A program made the position numbers and the translations under genes. This document shows positions 34,049 to 44,573 of a DNA stretch of 64,000 bases, piece by piece. The stretch is taken from the NCBI GenBank assembly GCA_027604705.1, contig JADHYV010000017.1, forward strand, positions 62,001 to 126,000, given 5' to 3'. The stretch comes from Allomyces arbusculus. Lineage: Eukaryota; Blastocladiomycota; Blastocladiomycetes; Blastocladiales; Blastocladiaceae. Position 1 is the first letter of the stretch, and the number at the start of each line of letters is the position of its first letter. The notes under the pieces were generated by a model, which searched no databases, was not told the origin of the DNA, and was given only the letters and a program-made list of their open reading frames with translations.

Positions 34049-34598
34049 GGTGATGGCTGCTGAATCGAATCTGGCCACGGCGGGGAGAGGGGGAATCAAG
34101 ACGACGACCGGGCTCGCGCGACAACCTCGCCTTGCAAAACGAAGCCTGCCTGGCTTGACTGGTTCGTGTTGTCGGCGCGTTGCCGTCCGCGTGTCGGCAT
34201 GTCGGACCGTTGCTAGGACATCACGTGCCCGCGAAAGCGTTGCCATGGCGCGCTTGTCCTTCAAATTTTTGACGTGGTAGCCGCTTATTTTCCACGTGAA
34301 TTGACCGTCTCTGTCTCCCGGTCATCTGCACGGCGCGTCGTCTTTCTCGGGTCGTGCAAAACAGAGGCCGTTGGCCACCATTAAACGCACGACGACCAGC
34401 TGCAATGTGGTAAGAGGTTACAAAGGAGCCTGGACCCACGTTTCTGCTGCGTGCAGCCGCCCATGTTGTGATCGGCCCCCCAGCTGGCCCTATTGAGCTG
34501 CCGGTGAGCGCCGCTGTGCTCCCGCCCCGCCCGATTGCACGACTTCGTATCTTGAGCGCCCACGAACCCAAAATGTCAGCGACAACGAAGCCACCAAT
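34049..34598. other. Bidirectional promoter region (eS21 / eEF1A-like)
   Basis: 550 nt between divergent genes. No frame with family features is seen. Confidence 0.55.
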
Positions 34599-36782
34599 GT
34601 GACAAGCTGCCCCCTGCATTTTAAGTCGGCGATCTGGATGCCATGGTCGACTGATTCCGCGATCAACGATCAAACTAGGAGCCCAATTCCGGCTGCTCCA
34701 ACCGGAGTCCTTCTATCGGGCGTGACCCCCGCAACCCCGTCGTCTCCATCATCAACTGGCCCCACCAGCATCCATGCAGGCCCGCTCGAAAAGCTGCCAC
34801 TGACCGTGGCCCTGATCGGCGCGCCGGGCGCCGGCAAATCCGCGCTTGCCGGGCACCTGCAATACTGCACGGGCAATCTCCCCGCCGCGACCATCGCCGC
34901 ATTCGAACGGACCGCGCACGGTGCCGTCCACGGCGGCGCCATTTCCGCAATTAAAGTACCCGACACCCCCGTCCTCCCGCCCGTTTTCGCAACCTCCACG
35001 ACTCGGCGCGCCTCGACCAAGTCTCTGGCGCCGAAACCCGGCACCACCACGGCCACGTCGTTCCAGTATGCGTGGCTGCACGACCGCGCACGCGGCGCCG
35101 ACTGGGCGCCCACGACGCTCACGTCGACGCGGTACCATGTGCGGGTGCTCGACACGCGCGGCTCACGCGCAGCCATGGCGGCGACGACCGCCGCACTCGT
35201 CCGCGCTGACTTGCTGGTGCTCGTCGTCTCGGCAGTCCCTAGCGAGTGGGCGAAGAGTATGGGCGCGGTCGCTCCCGCAGCGCCGTCGACGATGGCTGCG
35301 CCCGTGACCCCGACGTCGCCAGTAGAGGTGGAGAGAAATGAGTTGGGGGAGGGTGGGGAGGCGCGGTACTTGCTCATGGTCGCGTACGCGATGGGGGTCC
35401 GGCAAGTGCTGGTGGCCGTCAACAAGATGGACCAGGTGCAATGGGCGGGCGACCGGTTCACGGCGGTCGTCAAGGACACGTCGAGCGTCTTGAAAAAGAT
35501 TGGGTTCAATGTCAAGGCTGTGGCGTTTGTGCCGGTTGCGGCGATTGCGGGTGACGGGATCATGGAGCCACCGCCGACGGCGCGCGCGCCGTGGTACCTC
35601 GGCTGGCGCCGTGACGGGAAGCTCGGCGAGAAGACGGGCGCGTTTGCTTGAATCAAGTTCATTCCCTGCTTTCCACATGCCCGCCGTCTGACGACCCCCC
35701 CCCCCCCCCCCCATTCCTCACCCACGATCCCAGGCCACTCGTTGATGCAAGCCATTGACGCGTCGAACCCGCCGCGCAAATTGCTCGACCGTGCGCTGCG
35801 CGCGACCGTCCTCGAGATCCATCCGCCGATCCACCACACGGCCCACGCCGACGGCGGCACGACACGTGGTGGACCCCTGATTGTCGGCCGTGTCGAGGCC
35901 GGCGCGCTGCGTGTAGGACTCGACGTGCGCCTGGCCCCGACCCTCCTCCGTGCGACGATCCGCAGCTGCCACTCCAGATCCAACCCATCCGCAACCGCAC
36001 CGATCCCGAACCCCGGCTCCACGGTCGCGTTCGTCCTCGATGGCATTTTTCCAGACGAAATCCACGTGGGCGACGTGATCGGCGCCGTACCCAGTAATTC
36101 CACCACCTCCAAGCTTCCCCCGCCCAGCAGCGCCGCCGCGCCGGAGTTGCCGCCCGTGGCCCGTCCCTGGTCCTCGTCCTCATCTCCACCCCCGTCACCG
36201 ACCCGCGCCACGACCTCACGTAAATCCGGCGGCGCCGGCGCAAATGATGTCGCCGACCCGGCGCGTCCCGCCGCGGCGATGACGCTCGTGATCCTCATCC
36301 TCGCCGACCATGCGCGCGTGCTCGCGCCCGGATGGACCCCGACGCTCGCGGTCCACGCGGCGCGGGTCAAGGTGAAAGTGATCGACCTGGTGGGGAAAGT
36401 GGATCGCCGGTCGGGCCAGGTGATCGAGGATCGCCCGCGCCACTTGCATCCGGGCGACGCGGCAGTCGTGCGGTGTGTGCCGCTCTCGCCCGTCTGCGTG
36501 GAGCCGGTCGCGGACGTGCCGAGTATGGCGCGGATCATGTTGTTGGACATGCTGGAGGAGGCGGGGCGCTCCGAGTCGGTGCCAGCGGGGCGGGTAGGGG
36601 AGGGGAGCAAGAAGGCCGCGGGGAGGGAGCGGCCGGTCGCGGTAGGCGTGATCAAGAGCGTTGACAAGGTACGGGTTGCTGGGATGGCGAATCATCGAAA
36701 CCAAGGCTCACTTTCCTCGGCACTTTTGTAGTACAACGACGACGGCAAGGTGTTCACTTGTCCGCGCAAGCGGTCTGTCTAA
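34599..36782 (+). CDS. Strongly diverged eEF1A-like translational GTPase
   Basis: The protein follows eEF1A through all three domains but is heavily altered. After a 65-residue Ser/Pro-rich extension comes the P-loop GAPGAGKS (residues 74-81; eEF1A has GHVDSGKS). Switch II reads DTRGSRAA in place of DAPGHRDF. G4 is intact in VAVNKMDQVQWAGDRFTAVV, close to eEF1A NKMDSVKWSEDRF, then APWYLGW. Domain 2 has MQAIDASNPPRKLLDRALRA and GPLIVGRVEAGALRVGLDV. Domain 3 has DLVGKVDRRSGQVIEDRPRH and ends RPVAVGVIKSVDK, as in eEF1A. Low-complexity inserts interrupt domains 1 and 2-3. The first intron (about 35630-35733) lacks a clean GT donor in phase: a GC donor at 35631-35632 or GTGACG at 35611 is needed. 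The last exon is 36732-36782. It may no longer serve in elongation. Confidence 0.75.
35695..35713 (+). repeat. Poly-C homopolymer in the eEF1A-like intron
   Basis: A run of nearly twenty C residues within the intron between the first and second exons. Runs like this are prone to assembly length errors but lie outside coding sequence here. Confidence 0.85.
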
Positions 36783-36924
36783 TGGTCGCGACTGAAGGGG
36801 AACGTAAACATGACGACGAATAAACATCTTGGAATGGAAAGATAAAACAGGGGATAAAAAAGATGCAGAGGGACTAAAAGGCGCCTCTCTGCCGCTCTCA
36901 GCCACCCATCATCATCACGCCCTC

Positions 36925-38567
36925 TTACGGCCCCAGCGACCTGTCCTCATCCTCCTCCAAGACCGGGTCCTCGGCATCGGCCCCCTCGTGGCCACCCGCA
37001 TGCCGCGCCCACTCCGACGCCATCTCCTGCTGGACCCGTCGCCGCAAAAACTGCTCGCGCGTCGGGCGCGGGTTCCTCCCGCGCGCGGCCTGTCCCGCCG
37101 CTGAAAACTCGGCATCGATTGCCTCAAGACTGGCTTCGCGCATCCGGTGCCGCTGGCGGCGCAATTTCGCCCAGTGCAACCCACACGCGTTGCACAAGGT
37201 CCCCTTCCCGTCGGGCCCACGGCGCCACTCGGGCGTGTCGGACGCCGAACAGCTGTGGCAGCACCCGCCCGGCGGCGGGCCGGCCTTGGACCGTTTCTTG
37301 GGCTGGGGCGGAAGCGCGACCGACTCGTCGCCGAGGTCGGGCGCAGCGCGCTTACGCCGTACGGGCGGCTTGTCGCCCGCGGCCGCCGCGTGAATGGGGG
37401 GAGGGGGCGCCGCGGGGACGGCCGGGTGCGCGAGCGGGCGCTGCGGCGCGTGCATGCCCGCGGTCGGCATGGGCGGCTGCGGCGGTGGCGGCGACGGACC
37501 GGTGGGGGCCGCGTAATTGTCGTACGGGTGGCGGTGGTGGCGGTGGTGGCGGTGGTGGTGGTGGTGGTGGTAGTCGCCGTCGTCGCTCATGGCCCCGTCG
37601 CGGATCCCGGCGAGCATGAAGTGCACGGGGGCAGGCGGTGGGGGCGGAGTTGGCGACACGGGCGCTGGAGGTGGCGGCACGGGTGCGACCGCGGCCGCGG
37701 CGGCACCGGGCACGTCGGGCGCGCGCGGCGGCGCGCCGTGGTCATTGCCATCGTCGTCGCCGTCGTCCTCGCCGGCGACGCCGTTCGTGTGCAGTTCGGC
37801 CGGGTGCGGCGCGTATTGCCAGGGGTCGAGGTGGCCGTAGACTTGCGTGTAGGCGTAGGACCCGGGCGGGTGCAGGCGGAGCCATTCGGTGCGTGTCGCG
37901 GCCGCGTCCACGTGCAGCAGCGTTTGCACGGCCGCATACGACCGCGCAATCAGGCGGCGCAACACGGGCGGCGGCGGGACAGCGACAAACAGCGGCGCGC
38001 CGTCGCCAAGTCGCGCGCGTAACGTTGCTGCCGTGCGGCCCATGTCGTGGACCGTCGTGAGCATCTATGTGGTAATGGGGGGACAGGCGGATTCGCGGTG
38101 CAATCGGTCAGCGATCTGGCTTCCGCTTCGGCATCTGCCCATCCAACCCAGACGAACGACGCCACCGATGGCGGCAAGATCGCATCGCTGCCGACAAAAC
38201 ATCACGCGACCATCTCACCCCGCCATCGCGCATCGCGCATCGGCGGTGGAAGGGTCGCGCGCGGCGCAGAGGGCGTCGCCAGGGATGCCCGATCTCAGCC
38301 GATAGCGATCCACAAGCACAAACAAACATACCTCGGCCAGCGAGTCCATCAGGTGCCACTCCTCAGGCCCCGCGGGTCCGGGTGGCGGCGCCGGCGGCGC
38401 GGCGGGGCCCGCCATGGGCGTGCGCGCGTGCGCGTGTGCCGGCGGGGGTGGGCCAGCATTGGTGGGGTGGTGGTGGTGGTAGGGCGGTGGGTAGGCGGCC
38501 GCGTGCGTGTGCGGGTGGTGCAGGTGGTGTGGCTGCAGCCGTTGCTGTTGCGGTGTGTGTTGCTGCT

Positions 38568-38617
<50 letters not shown>

Positions 38618-39168
38618 GCGTAGTACGCGTGGCCGCCCGTCGGCGCAGCAGCAGGCGCGTGCGGAGCTGGCGGTTGCGTGTGCGACGTTGGCTGCTGCTG
38701 GTGGTGGTGTGGTTGCTGCTGCAGGTGCTGGTGCGGCGGGGCCGGCGCGCTCGGCGGCGGCGGCGGGTAGTATGCGCGCTCAGCGCCGTACTGGGGCGGC
38801 GGCGCCGACGGCGTGTTCATGGTGTGGGGGTGGCCGGGGTGGAAGTGGGGGTGCTTGATGTTGTGGTGGCGGGGTTGGCGGTTCAAGTCCATCGGGGGAA
38901 GCGTGTGCTGCTGCTGCTGCGGCGGCGGCACGCCGTACTCGTCGTACCGAGGCAACGGCGCGCCTTGGTCGCGCGGCACCGATGTCGAGGCCATCGCGTG
39001 CAGATCCTTGGCGAGAGCGGCTGGTGACGGCGCGGCACCGGCCCAGGGCGCGCCTGCAGCAGCAAACTTGCCTGGCGGACGCGGCAAGACGGCCGTCGGG
39101 CCCGCGGCGGCGGTGGGCGACGGCGGCGCGTGCGGGAGCAGGTGTGCGGCGGGCCCAGGAGCGGCCAT
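36925..39168 (-). CDS. GATA zinc-finger transcription factor with poly-Q and poly-H tracts
   Basis: Exons 39168-38332 and 38064-36925 give about 658 residues. A single GATA finger lies near residues 547-575: [18 protein letters not shown] then [18 protein letters not shown]. The spacing is C-X2-C-X18-C-X2-C. This class includes White Collar-2 and plant GATA factors, and NACGLHWAK resembles WC-2. The rest is low complexity: a poly-Q run of about twenty, His-rich stretches and many Pro. A conserved-looking helical segment spans the splice junction ([19 protein letters not shown]). No PAS domain is apparent, so it cannot be called WC-2. An earlier start at 39243 is in frame. The 267-nt intron is long for this window. 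The target genes are unknown. Confidence 0.85.
38547..38617 (-). repeat. CAG/CAA poly-glutamine tract in the GATA factor
   Basis: Mostly CAG with some CAA codons, giving about twenty consecutive Gln. It is followed downstream by HTPQQQ. A separate GGT/GGC-type repeat at about 37526-37570 codes the His-rich stretch. Confidence 0.9.
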
Positions 39169-39724
39169 GGCGGGACGTGGAAGCGAATGCACCGAGTTAA
39201 GGACGAGTCGAAGCGCGACGAGCGCGACGGGCCGGACGCGCAAGGCGAGGGCAGGGCAAGCAACGGCACAAGACAGGCGAGCCAGAGCAACGGACGCAAG
39301 AGAGAAGAAGCGCGCATCGACAGGACACGCGCTTCATCTGCGGCCACGCAAGGCCCGCCCACGGCGCGCGCATCGATGCCGCAGGCGCAGCCTCAGCCTT
39401 TCGCGTTCGCGCGTCCGGCGTCTGGCTTCCTCCAGAAACGACACGTGCGCGTCTCCCGCGGCCCACTCGTCCCACATGTTACAACCGCGCACCGCCGCGT
39501 CCCTGTCGGCCATCGACCGCTCGCGGCTCCCGCTCCACGGCACGACATGGACGGGCGTGACGAGACATGGACCAGACCAGGGGCCGGCTGGCCGCGCGCG
39601 TGCTCGGTGGTCGGGCGTTGCCAGATCCAGGAGCAAAACCGGCGATTATTTTTTACCTAATTACAGATGCGTTCCGCGCCTCTCCTAACTTGTTCCCCTT
39701 GTTCGAAATCCTCTCCATGCCGTG
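39169..39724. other. Spacer upstream of the GATA factor
   Basis: 556 nt between the GATA start and the stop of the DUF1399 gene, both on the minus strand. It probably holds the GATA promoter and leader and the end of the upstream gene. Nothing else is recognised. Confidence 0.5.
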
Positions 39725-42700
39725 CTACCGGCCCTCGGAGCTCGTCCCCGTTGAATTCGCCTGCGCCGCCCCCGCTGCGGCCGCCGCCGCCGCCGCCTCG
39801 GCCCCTCCACCCAACAAGACGACTGCCGAGACCATGACGAGCGAAAACGGCAGCATGATCAGCTTCCCGCCAAGCTGCACGAGCTTGCGCAACCGGTGCC
39901 GCGTGACGAGTTCGCCGTACCCAGTCGACGTGTGCGGGTCGTACTCTTCGTGGTACCGCTGCTTCCACGCGCGCCGCGTGCGCGTGTACGCCTTGACCAT
40001 GGCCGTTTCCGAGTGGAAGTGGAAGTTGACGACGCGCTGAAAGTGCGCCAGGTTGTACTGGTAGTAAGCCGCCGGGTTGAGCAGGTGCACGTGGTTGGCC
40101 ACCATGATATCTGTGAACATCGGCATAGCCATGGTCATCGCGCATCACGATCGCGCATCGACCAGGCGGCAGGGGACGTCAGTTGAGGGCTGCCATCGAC
40201 GCGCCCACAGCGGGCAGGGCTGCGGCCCTGCCATTACCATCACCAGCGCAAGCGGACAGAAAGCGAGATCATCCCACGTACCAAACGTCGGCATCGCGAG
40301 CTTCGGTCCCGGATCGTCAGGGACCAACCCCTTGGCGCGCGCCTTGGCCAGCTTCTCCTCGTGTGCAGCACAGAACGCGCCCTGCACCAGCAGAAACTTG
40401 AAGTATCGGTCGCGGCACGTACGGATCCAGACATCTTCCTCGGCCTCCCACGTGTCGGTCGACGTGACGGTCGCAACCATATTGAGGAACCGCAGCCAGT
40501 GCTCGGCGCGCTCGACGAGATCGACCGAGAGCTCCGTGACAATGTTGCCGTAGGCGTTCATGAGTGCTGCGACAATGTGCGCGCGCTCGTCCATGGCCAA
40601 CGCCGACGACTCGAGCGTGCTGCGCAACAGCAAAAACACGTCGTTCTACCGACCTGCGAGGTCAGTTTGGCCGGTTCATCGCCGAGGGGACGCGACCAGA
40701 ATCGAGGCGTACCCAGTACCGGTTGGGACTCAGCCTCAGCTTCTGCTGCAGGAGCAGGTCAAACCGGACCGACTTGAGGTGCTCGTTGAGCCGCACGGCC
40801 AAGTCGCCGTTGGTCGTGTGGTCGAGGCCGAGTTGCGTGGATCTGCACGCATCAGTGTCCAGGTCAGCTCGTGTCCATCGCCCCGCACCCACTCCCTCGA
40901 GAACGATCAGGAATGGCAAAAAGCCAAAGAAAACGTACTTGAGCTGGAAATTTTGCAACGACGCGTCGCCCGCGACCTTGCGCACGTCGTTCAAAAACAG
41001 CATCGCAGACCACAGTGCGATATTGACGCCACCGCGGCGACACCGCGTGCACTCGACCGTATCGTTCCCAAAACGCACTTTCACGTACCGCGCGGTCGGA
41101 ACGAGACACGTCGTAGAACACCGCGGGCAGACAAATGGCAGCGTCGAGTCGTGGTACCTTGCCTGGTAGGGCTCCGCGGGCGCAAACCGTGACCAGACGC
41201 GCTGCGAGTCGGCATCAACATAGTCATCCCCGAGTTCCACGAGCGCCATGAGCCGCTCGAGCGGGAACGACCACTGCAGCATGTTTTCTCCACCGAGCCG
41301 TAACGCGTCCTGCAGGTAGGCGCGCGTGTCGCCGAGGTGCACGAGCCACATAAAGGCCACGTCGAGCGGCGGGAGCACAAACGAGTCGGCGACCGGGTGC
41401 AGCGAGGCCAGCAGTTTGAGCCAGATCAGGTACCGTGTCTCGGCACGGACGAGCACAGCCAGGTTGTGCATGGGCGTCGTGGAAAACGGCAGCGCCGATT
41501 TCAACACGGGCAACAGACGCACAAACTGACGCAGTCGGTCGTCGTCGAGCGTCTTGGCAAACTGCGACGTGGAGACGGCGCCCGCGAGCGATCCGGCCAG
41601 ACTGCTCGCCGTGGTGCTTGCGCGAGGGCGGTAGGACGAGGCTGAGTCGGTCAGGGCCACGGCGGCAGTGGCAGGCAGGGTGGGGACGGGGACGGGCGGC
41701 GTGGTGTGCATCGACATGTCCTCGTCGTCGGCGTCGACAACGCCCGTCATGGTCGACCGATAGGAGCGCACGGATGGTGCCACAGCACTTCGCGCGGCCT
41801 GCGCGGCGGCGAATGGTGCCGGTGCACGGGCGGGAGCAGATGTTGCAGTTGCCGGTGCTGGTGCTGGTGCTGGTGAAGGTGCTGCTGCTGCTTCCGCTGC
41901 AGGTGCCGGTGCCGGTGCCGGTGCAGAATCAGCAGCAACACCCGCTGCGGGGACGGCTGCGGACGGTTCAGCGCGCGGCACTGGCGGGCCGGTTTCCAGA
42001 TCTGCCCCGGGCGCGCCACCGGCGCGGCCGTCCTCGGCGGCGGAGTCGGCGGCATCAGCAGCAGGTGCTGGAGCCGTGGCTCTTGACGACGTGGTTGCCT
42101 CCACGGTTTGCGTGACCTCGGTATCGCTATGGACTTCGCCGTCACCCGTGAGCGGCACCTCGTCGTCGAGCATGAGCGACGCCATGGGTTCCTCAGCGGC
42201 GGAAGTGGACGTAACGGTCTCTGCGGGGTCGAGCACGGGCGAGTCGAGCGGTGTTGTCGAGGCGGGGACCATGGCAGCTGGTTCGACAGGAGATGCGAGT
42301 GGTGGCGCCGCGTGGAGGTCGGCCGCGGTCACAAACAACTCGACGTTGTTGATGCTGGTGCCAGAGCGAGACAGGGTCACTTCCAGGACGCGCGATGAGA
42401 CCGAGGCCGTGTCGTTGGCGCGAGAATCGACGGCGGCAGGAGCGGCGGTGGCGGCGGCCGGTGCAGGTGGTGCAGGAGCTTCCATGGCGGCCGGTCGATG
42501 GACCGGGCGGGCGCGCGGAGAGGGCTCGTTCCGGCGCGCGTCGTTGGGTGCGGCAAGTTGCAAGCTGCGGTACGGGTACGGGTCGCGCGGAAGTGGTCGG
42601 TCGTGCAAGGTTGTCTGGTCGACGATGGCGGTGGGATGGTTGGCCGTTGGCGACGACAAGGACTGCATGGATGAGACACCAGAAGAAGCGCCGGCCGGCT

Positions 42701-42746
42701 GCGCCATGCTGGCGTGGTCCGCAGAAACTCTGGTGCTTCGCAGCAA
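39725..42746 (-). CDS. DUF1399 / GRDP-like protein
   Basis: Exons 42746-40713, 40645-40282 and 40110-39725 sum to 2784 nt, or 927 residues. The first 400 residues are a disordered Ala/Pro/Ser/Thr region. The conserved half resembles the glycine-rich domain-containing protein family (DUF1399, PF07173). It has PPLDVAFMWLVHLGDTRAYL and, near the end, PTFDIMVANHVHLLNPAAYY, both variants of the family core P-x-D-h-x-W-H-x-H-x-L-x-P-x-x-Y. Between them lies a Cys pair set (FVCPRCSTTCLV and VECTRCRRGGVN) that could bind zinc. The C-terminus has a hydrophobic stretch (LIMLPFSLVMVSAVVLL) and an Ala-rich tail. The family has no agreed biochemical role. The start could be 42704. Confidence 0.75.
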
Positions 42747-42998
42747 TAGACAGCGGGCGCCTGTCCGACTGACCTTGATTCTCCCACGTGCACCTCCACC
42801 GCACGGGCCTCGTCGTCCTGAGGCCGCGTGCGACTCACAGCAAAGCGATCACCGTCGCGAGGCTCCAACCGCTCCCCCTTCATCCTCCTCGTCGTCGTTG
42901 CCGCTCGAGCCTCGCTCCGTCACGTCGCCGCGTGCCGCCCGCACTCGCACCCGCTGCGATCCCCCTCCCGACCACCACGTCGCTCAATACCCGTCACC

Positions 42999-44239
42999 AT
43001 GTTGGAAGCGCGCCTGCCGTCGGCCGTCACGCTCAAGAAGATCATCGACGCCGTCAAGGAGCTCGTGCAAGATGCAAACTTTGACTGCAACGACTCGGGC
43101 ATTGCCCTGCAGGCCATGGACTCGTCGCACGTTGCGCTCGTTGCGCTGCTGATGCGCGCCGAAGGGTTCGACCCCTACCGCTGCGACCGCAACATTGCCC
43201 TCGGCATCAACTTTGCCACGCTCGCCAAGGTCATGAAGTGCGCGGGCAACGACGACAACCTGACCATCAAGGCCGGCGAGGACGCTGACGTGCTGAGCCT
43301 GTACGAACATCTCCCGGTTCACGGTGTGGTCGTGGATTTCGTGAATTGACAGGTGTCACTCGTTTGTTCGGCCCTACAGGATGTTCGAGAGCACAAGTAC
43401 GGGCGCCCGCTCCACCCGCGCGATCGCGTCTTGACGAGCAAAAATGATCACCGAATTCTGACCATGCCGACTGACGTGCGCCCGACCAACCACACCAGAC
43501 TCGGACCGCATCTCCGAATTCGACATCAAGCTCATGGACGTGGACGCCGACCACCTCGGCATCCCGGAAACCGACTACTCGGCCACGATCAAAATGCCCT
43601 CGGCCGAGTTCCAGCGCATCTGCCGCGACCTGAGCGTCATGAGTGAGACCGGTACGTTCACATACCTCCATCGCCATTTCGCTTCGGGCCGGGCCCGGGC
43701 GCCGCCCCCCCGGGGGCGCCCCCGGCCACACCACAAGACCCCCACGCGTGGACACGCAGAGCCCACCACCAAACACGNNNNNNNNNNTGCCCTGGGCCGT
43801 GTTCCCGGGCATCTGGCGGGACCTGTGCGTTATTTTTTTGTCCGGTACGTTAACATACCTCCATCGCCATTTCGCTCCCCCCCCCCCCCCCCCCGCGAGT
43901 CCGCTCACGCCCCTCTTCTCCTCCACCACAGTCACGATCGAGGCCGTCAAGGACGCAGTCAAGTTCATTGCCTCAGGCGACACGGGCAGTGGGTCGATCA
44001 CGGTTAAGCCCAACCAGGCGGTCGACAAGAAGGACATGGAAGTCACGGTGACGTTGCAGGAGCCCGTCAAGCTCGCCTTCTCGCTCAAGTACCTCAACCA
44101 CTTTGCCAAGGCCGCAACGCTCGCCGGGTCGGTCACGCTCTCGCTCTCGGACGACGTGCCGCTCATGGTCGAGTTTGCCATGGACAATGACCTCGGGTAC
44201 CTGCGATTCTACCTTGCGCCCAAGATTGGCGACGAGTAG
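42999..44239 (+). CDS. POL30: Proliferating cell nuclear antigen (PCNA)
   Basis: The DNA sliding clamp for replication and repair polymerases. Exons 42999-43300, 43380-43396, 43499-43651 and 43932-44239 sum to 780 nt, or 259 residues, the normal length. The start is [20 protein letters not shown], the middle has [18 protein letters not shown] and [20 protein letters not shown], and the end is [15 protein letters not shown]. Exon 2 is a 17-nt microexon (codes for MFEST with split codons on both sides). The third intron contains a 10-N gap and a corrupted second copy of the exon 3 end. The coding exons themselves look intact. Confidence 0.96.
43595..43683 (+). repeat. Left copy of an imperfect 89-nt duplication flanking the gap
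   Basis: The end of PCNA exon 3 plus the start of intron 3. It corresponds base for base to 43788-43876, with about 16 mismatches concentrated in the exon part. The copy here is the one with an open reading frame. Confidence 0.85.
43778..43787. other. Assembly gap (10 N) inside PCNA intron 3
   Basis: Ten ambiguous bases at a contig join. The sequence to the right repeats the sequence to the left in degraded form (see the repeat entries). Confidence 0.98.
43788..43876 (+). repeat. Right, degraded copy of the 89-nt duplication
   Basis: Begins directly after the N run. The mismatches replace bases mainly by G or T, and a homopolymer T run (seven T) replaces coding sequence, as in low-quality read ends. 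A poly-C run of about 17 follows. Confidence 0.85.
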
Positions 44240-44573
44240 GCTGGATCGTGCATTGGCGTGGATGGTTGTGGATAGGGACGGTTGGGTTGTGGTCTCGAAT
44301 ACACAATTTTTCTTTGATCGGTCTCGTTTCGGCAGTGGTTTCCCTGGCTCTCGCTCAGCAGCGCAACTGAAGGCACGCGACGACCAGAGCAGCTCCAAGA
44401 CAGCTTCTAGTGGAGTGCTAAATTATGCTGTGATGGTTATGGTACAAGCACCCAACGCTCCCAGGAAAAAAAAAAAACGAAGAGAAAAGACGACAGCAGG
44501 ACGCGAAAGACAGGAGACTCGAAGCAGCCAGTGCGTCCAAACATGGCCACAGACCGGCCATCCCTCCACCCAT
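44240..44573. other. Convergent intergenic region (PCNA / Erv2-like)
   Basis: 334 nt between two stop codons, including an A run at about 44465-44477. No gene is seen. Confidence 0.6.

Noticed and set aside
37147-38022. Plus-strand 291-residue Val/Arg/Gly-rich frame
   Set aside because: Antisense of the His- and Pro-rich GATA exon. The Val/Ala/Val pattern comes from the repeat.
43643-44187. Frames running through the N gap in PCNA
   Set aside because: Created by the degraded duplicate and the ambiguous bases. The intact PCNA is read from the four exons.
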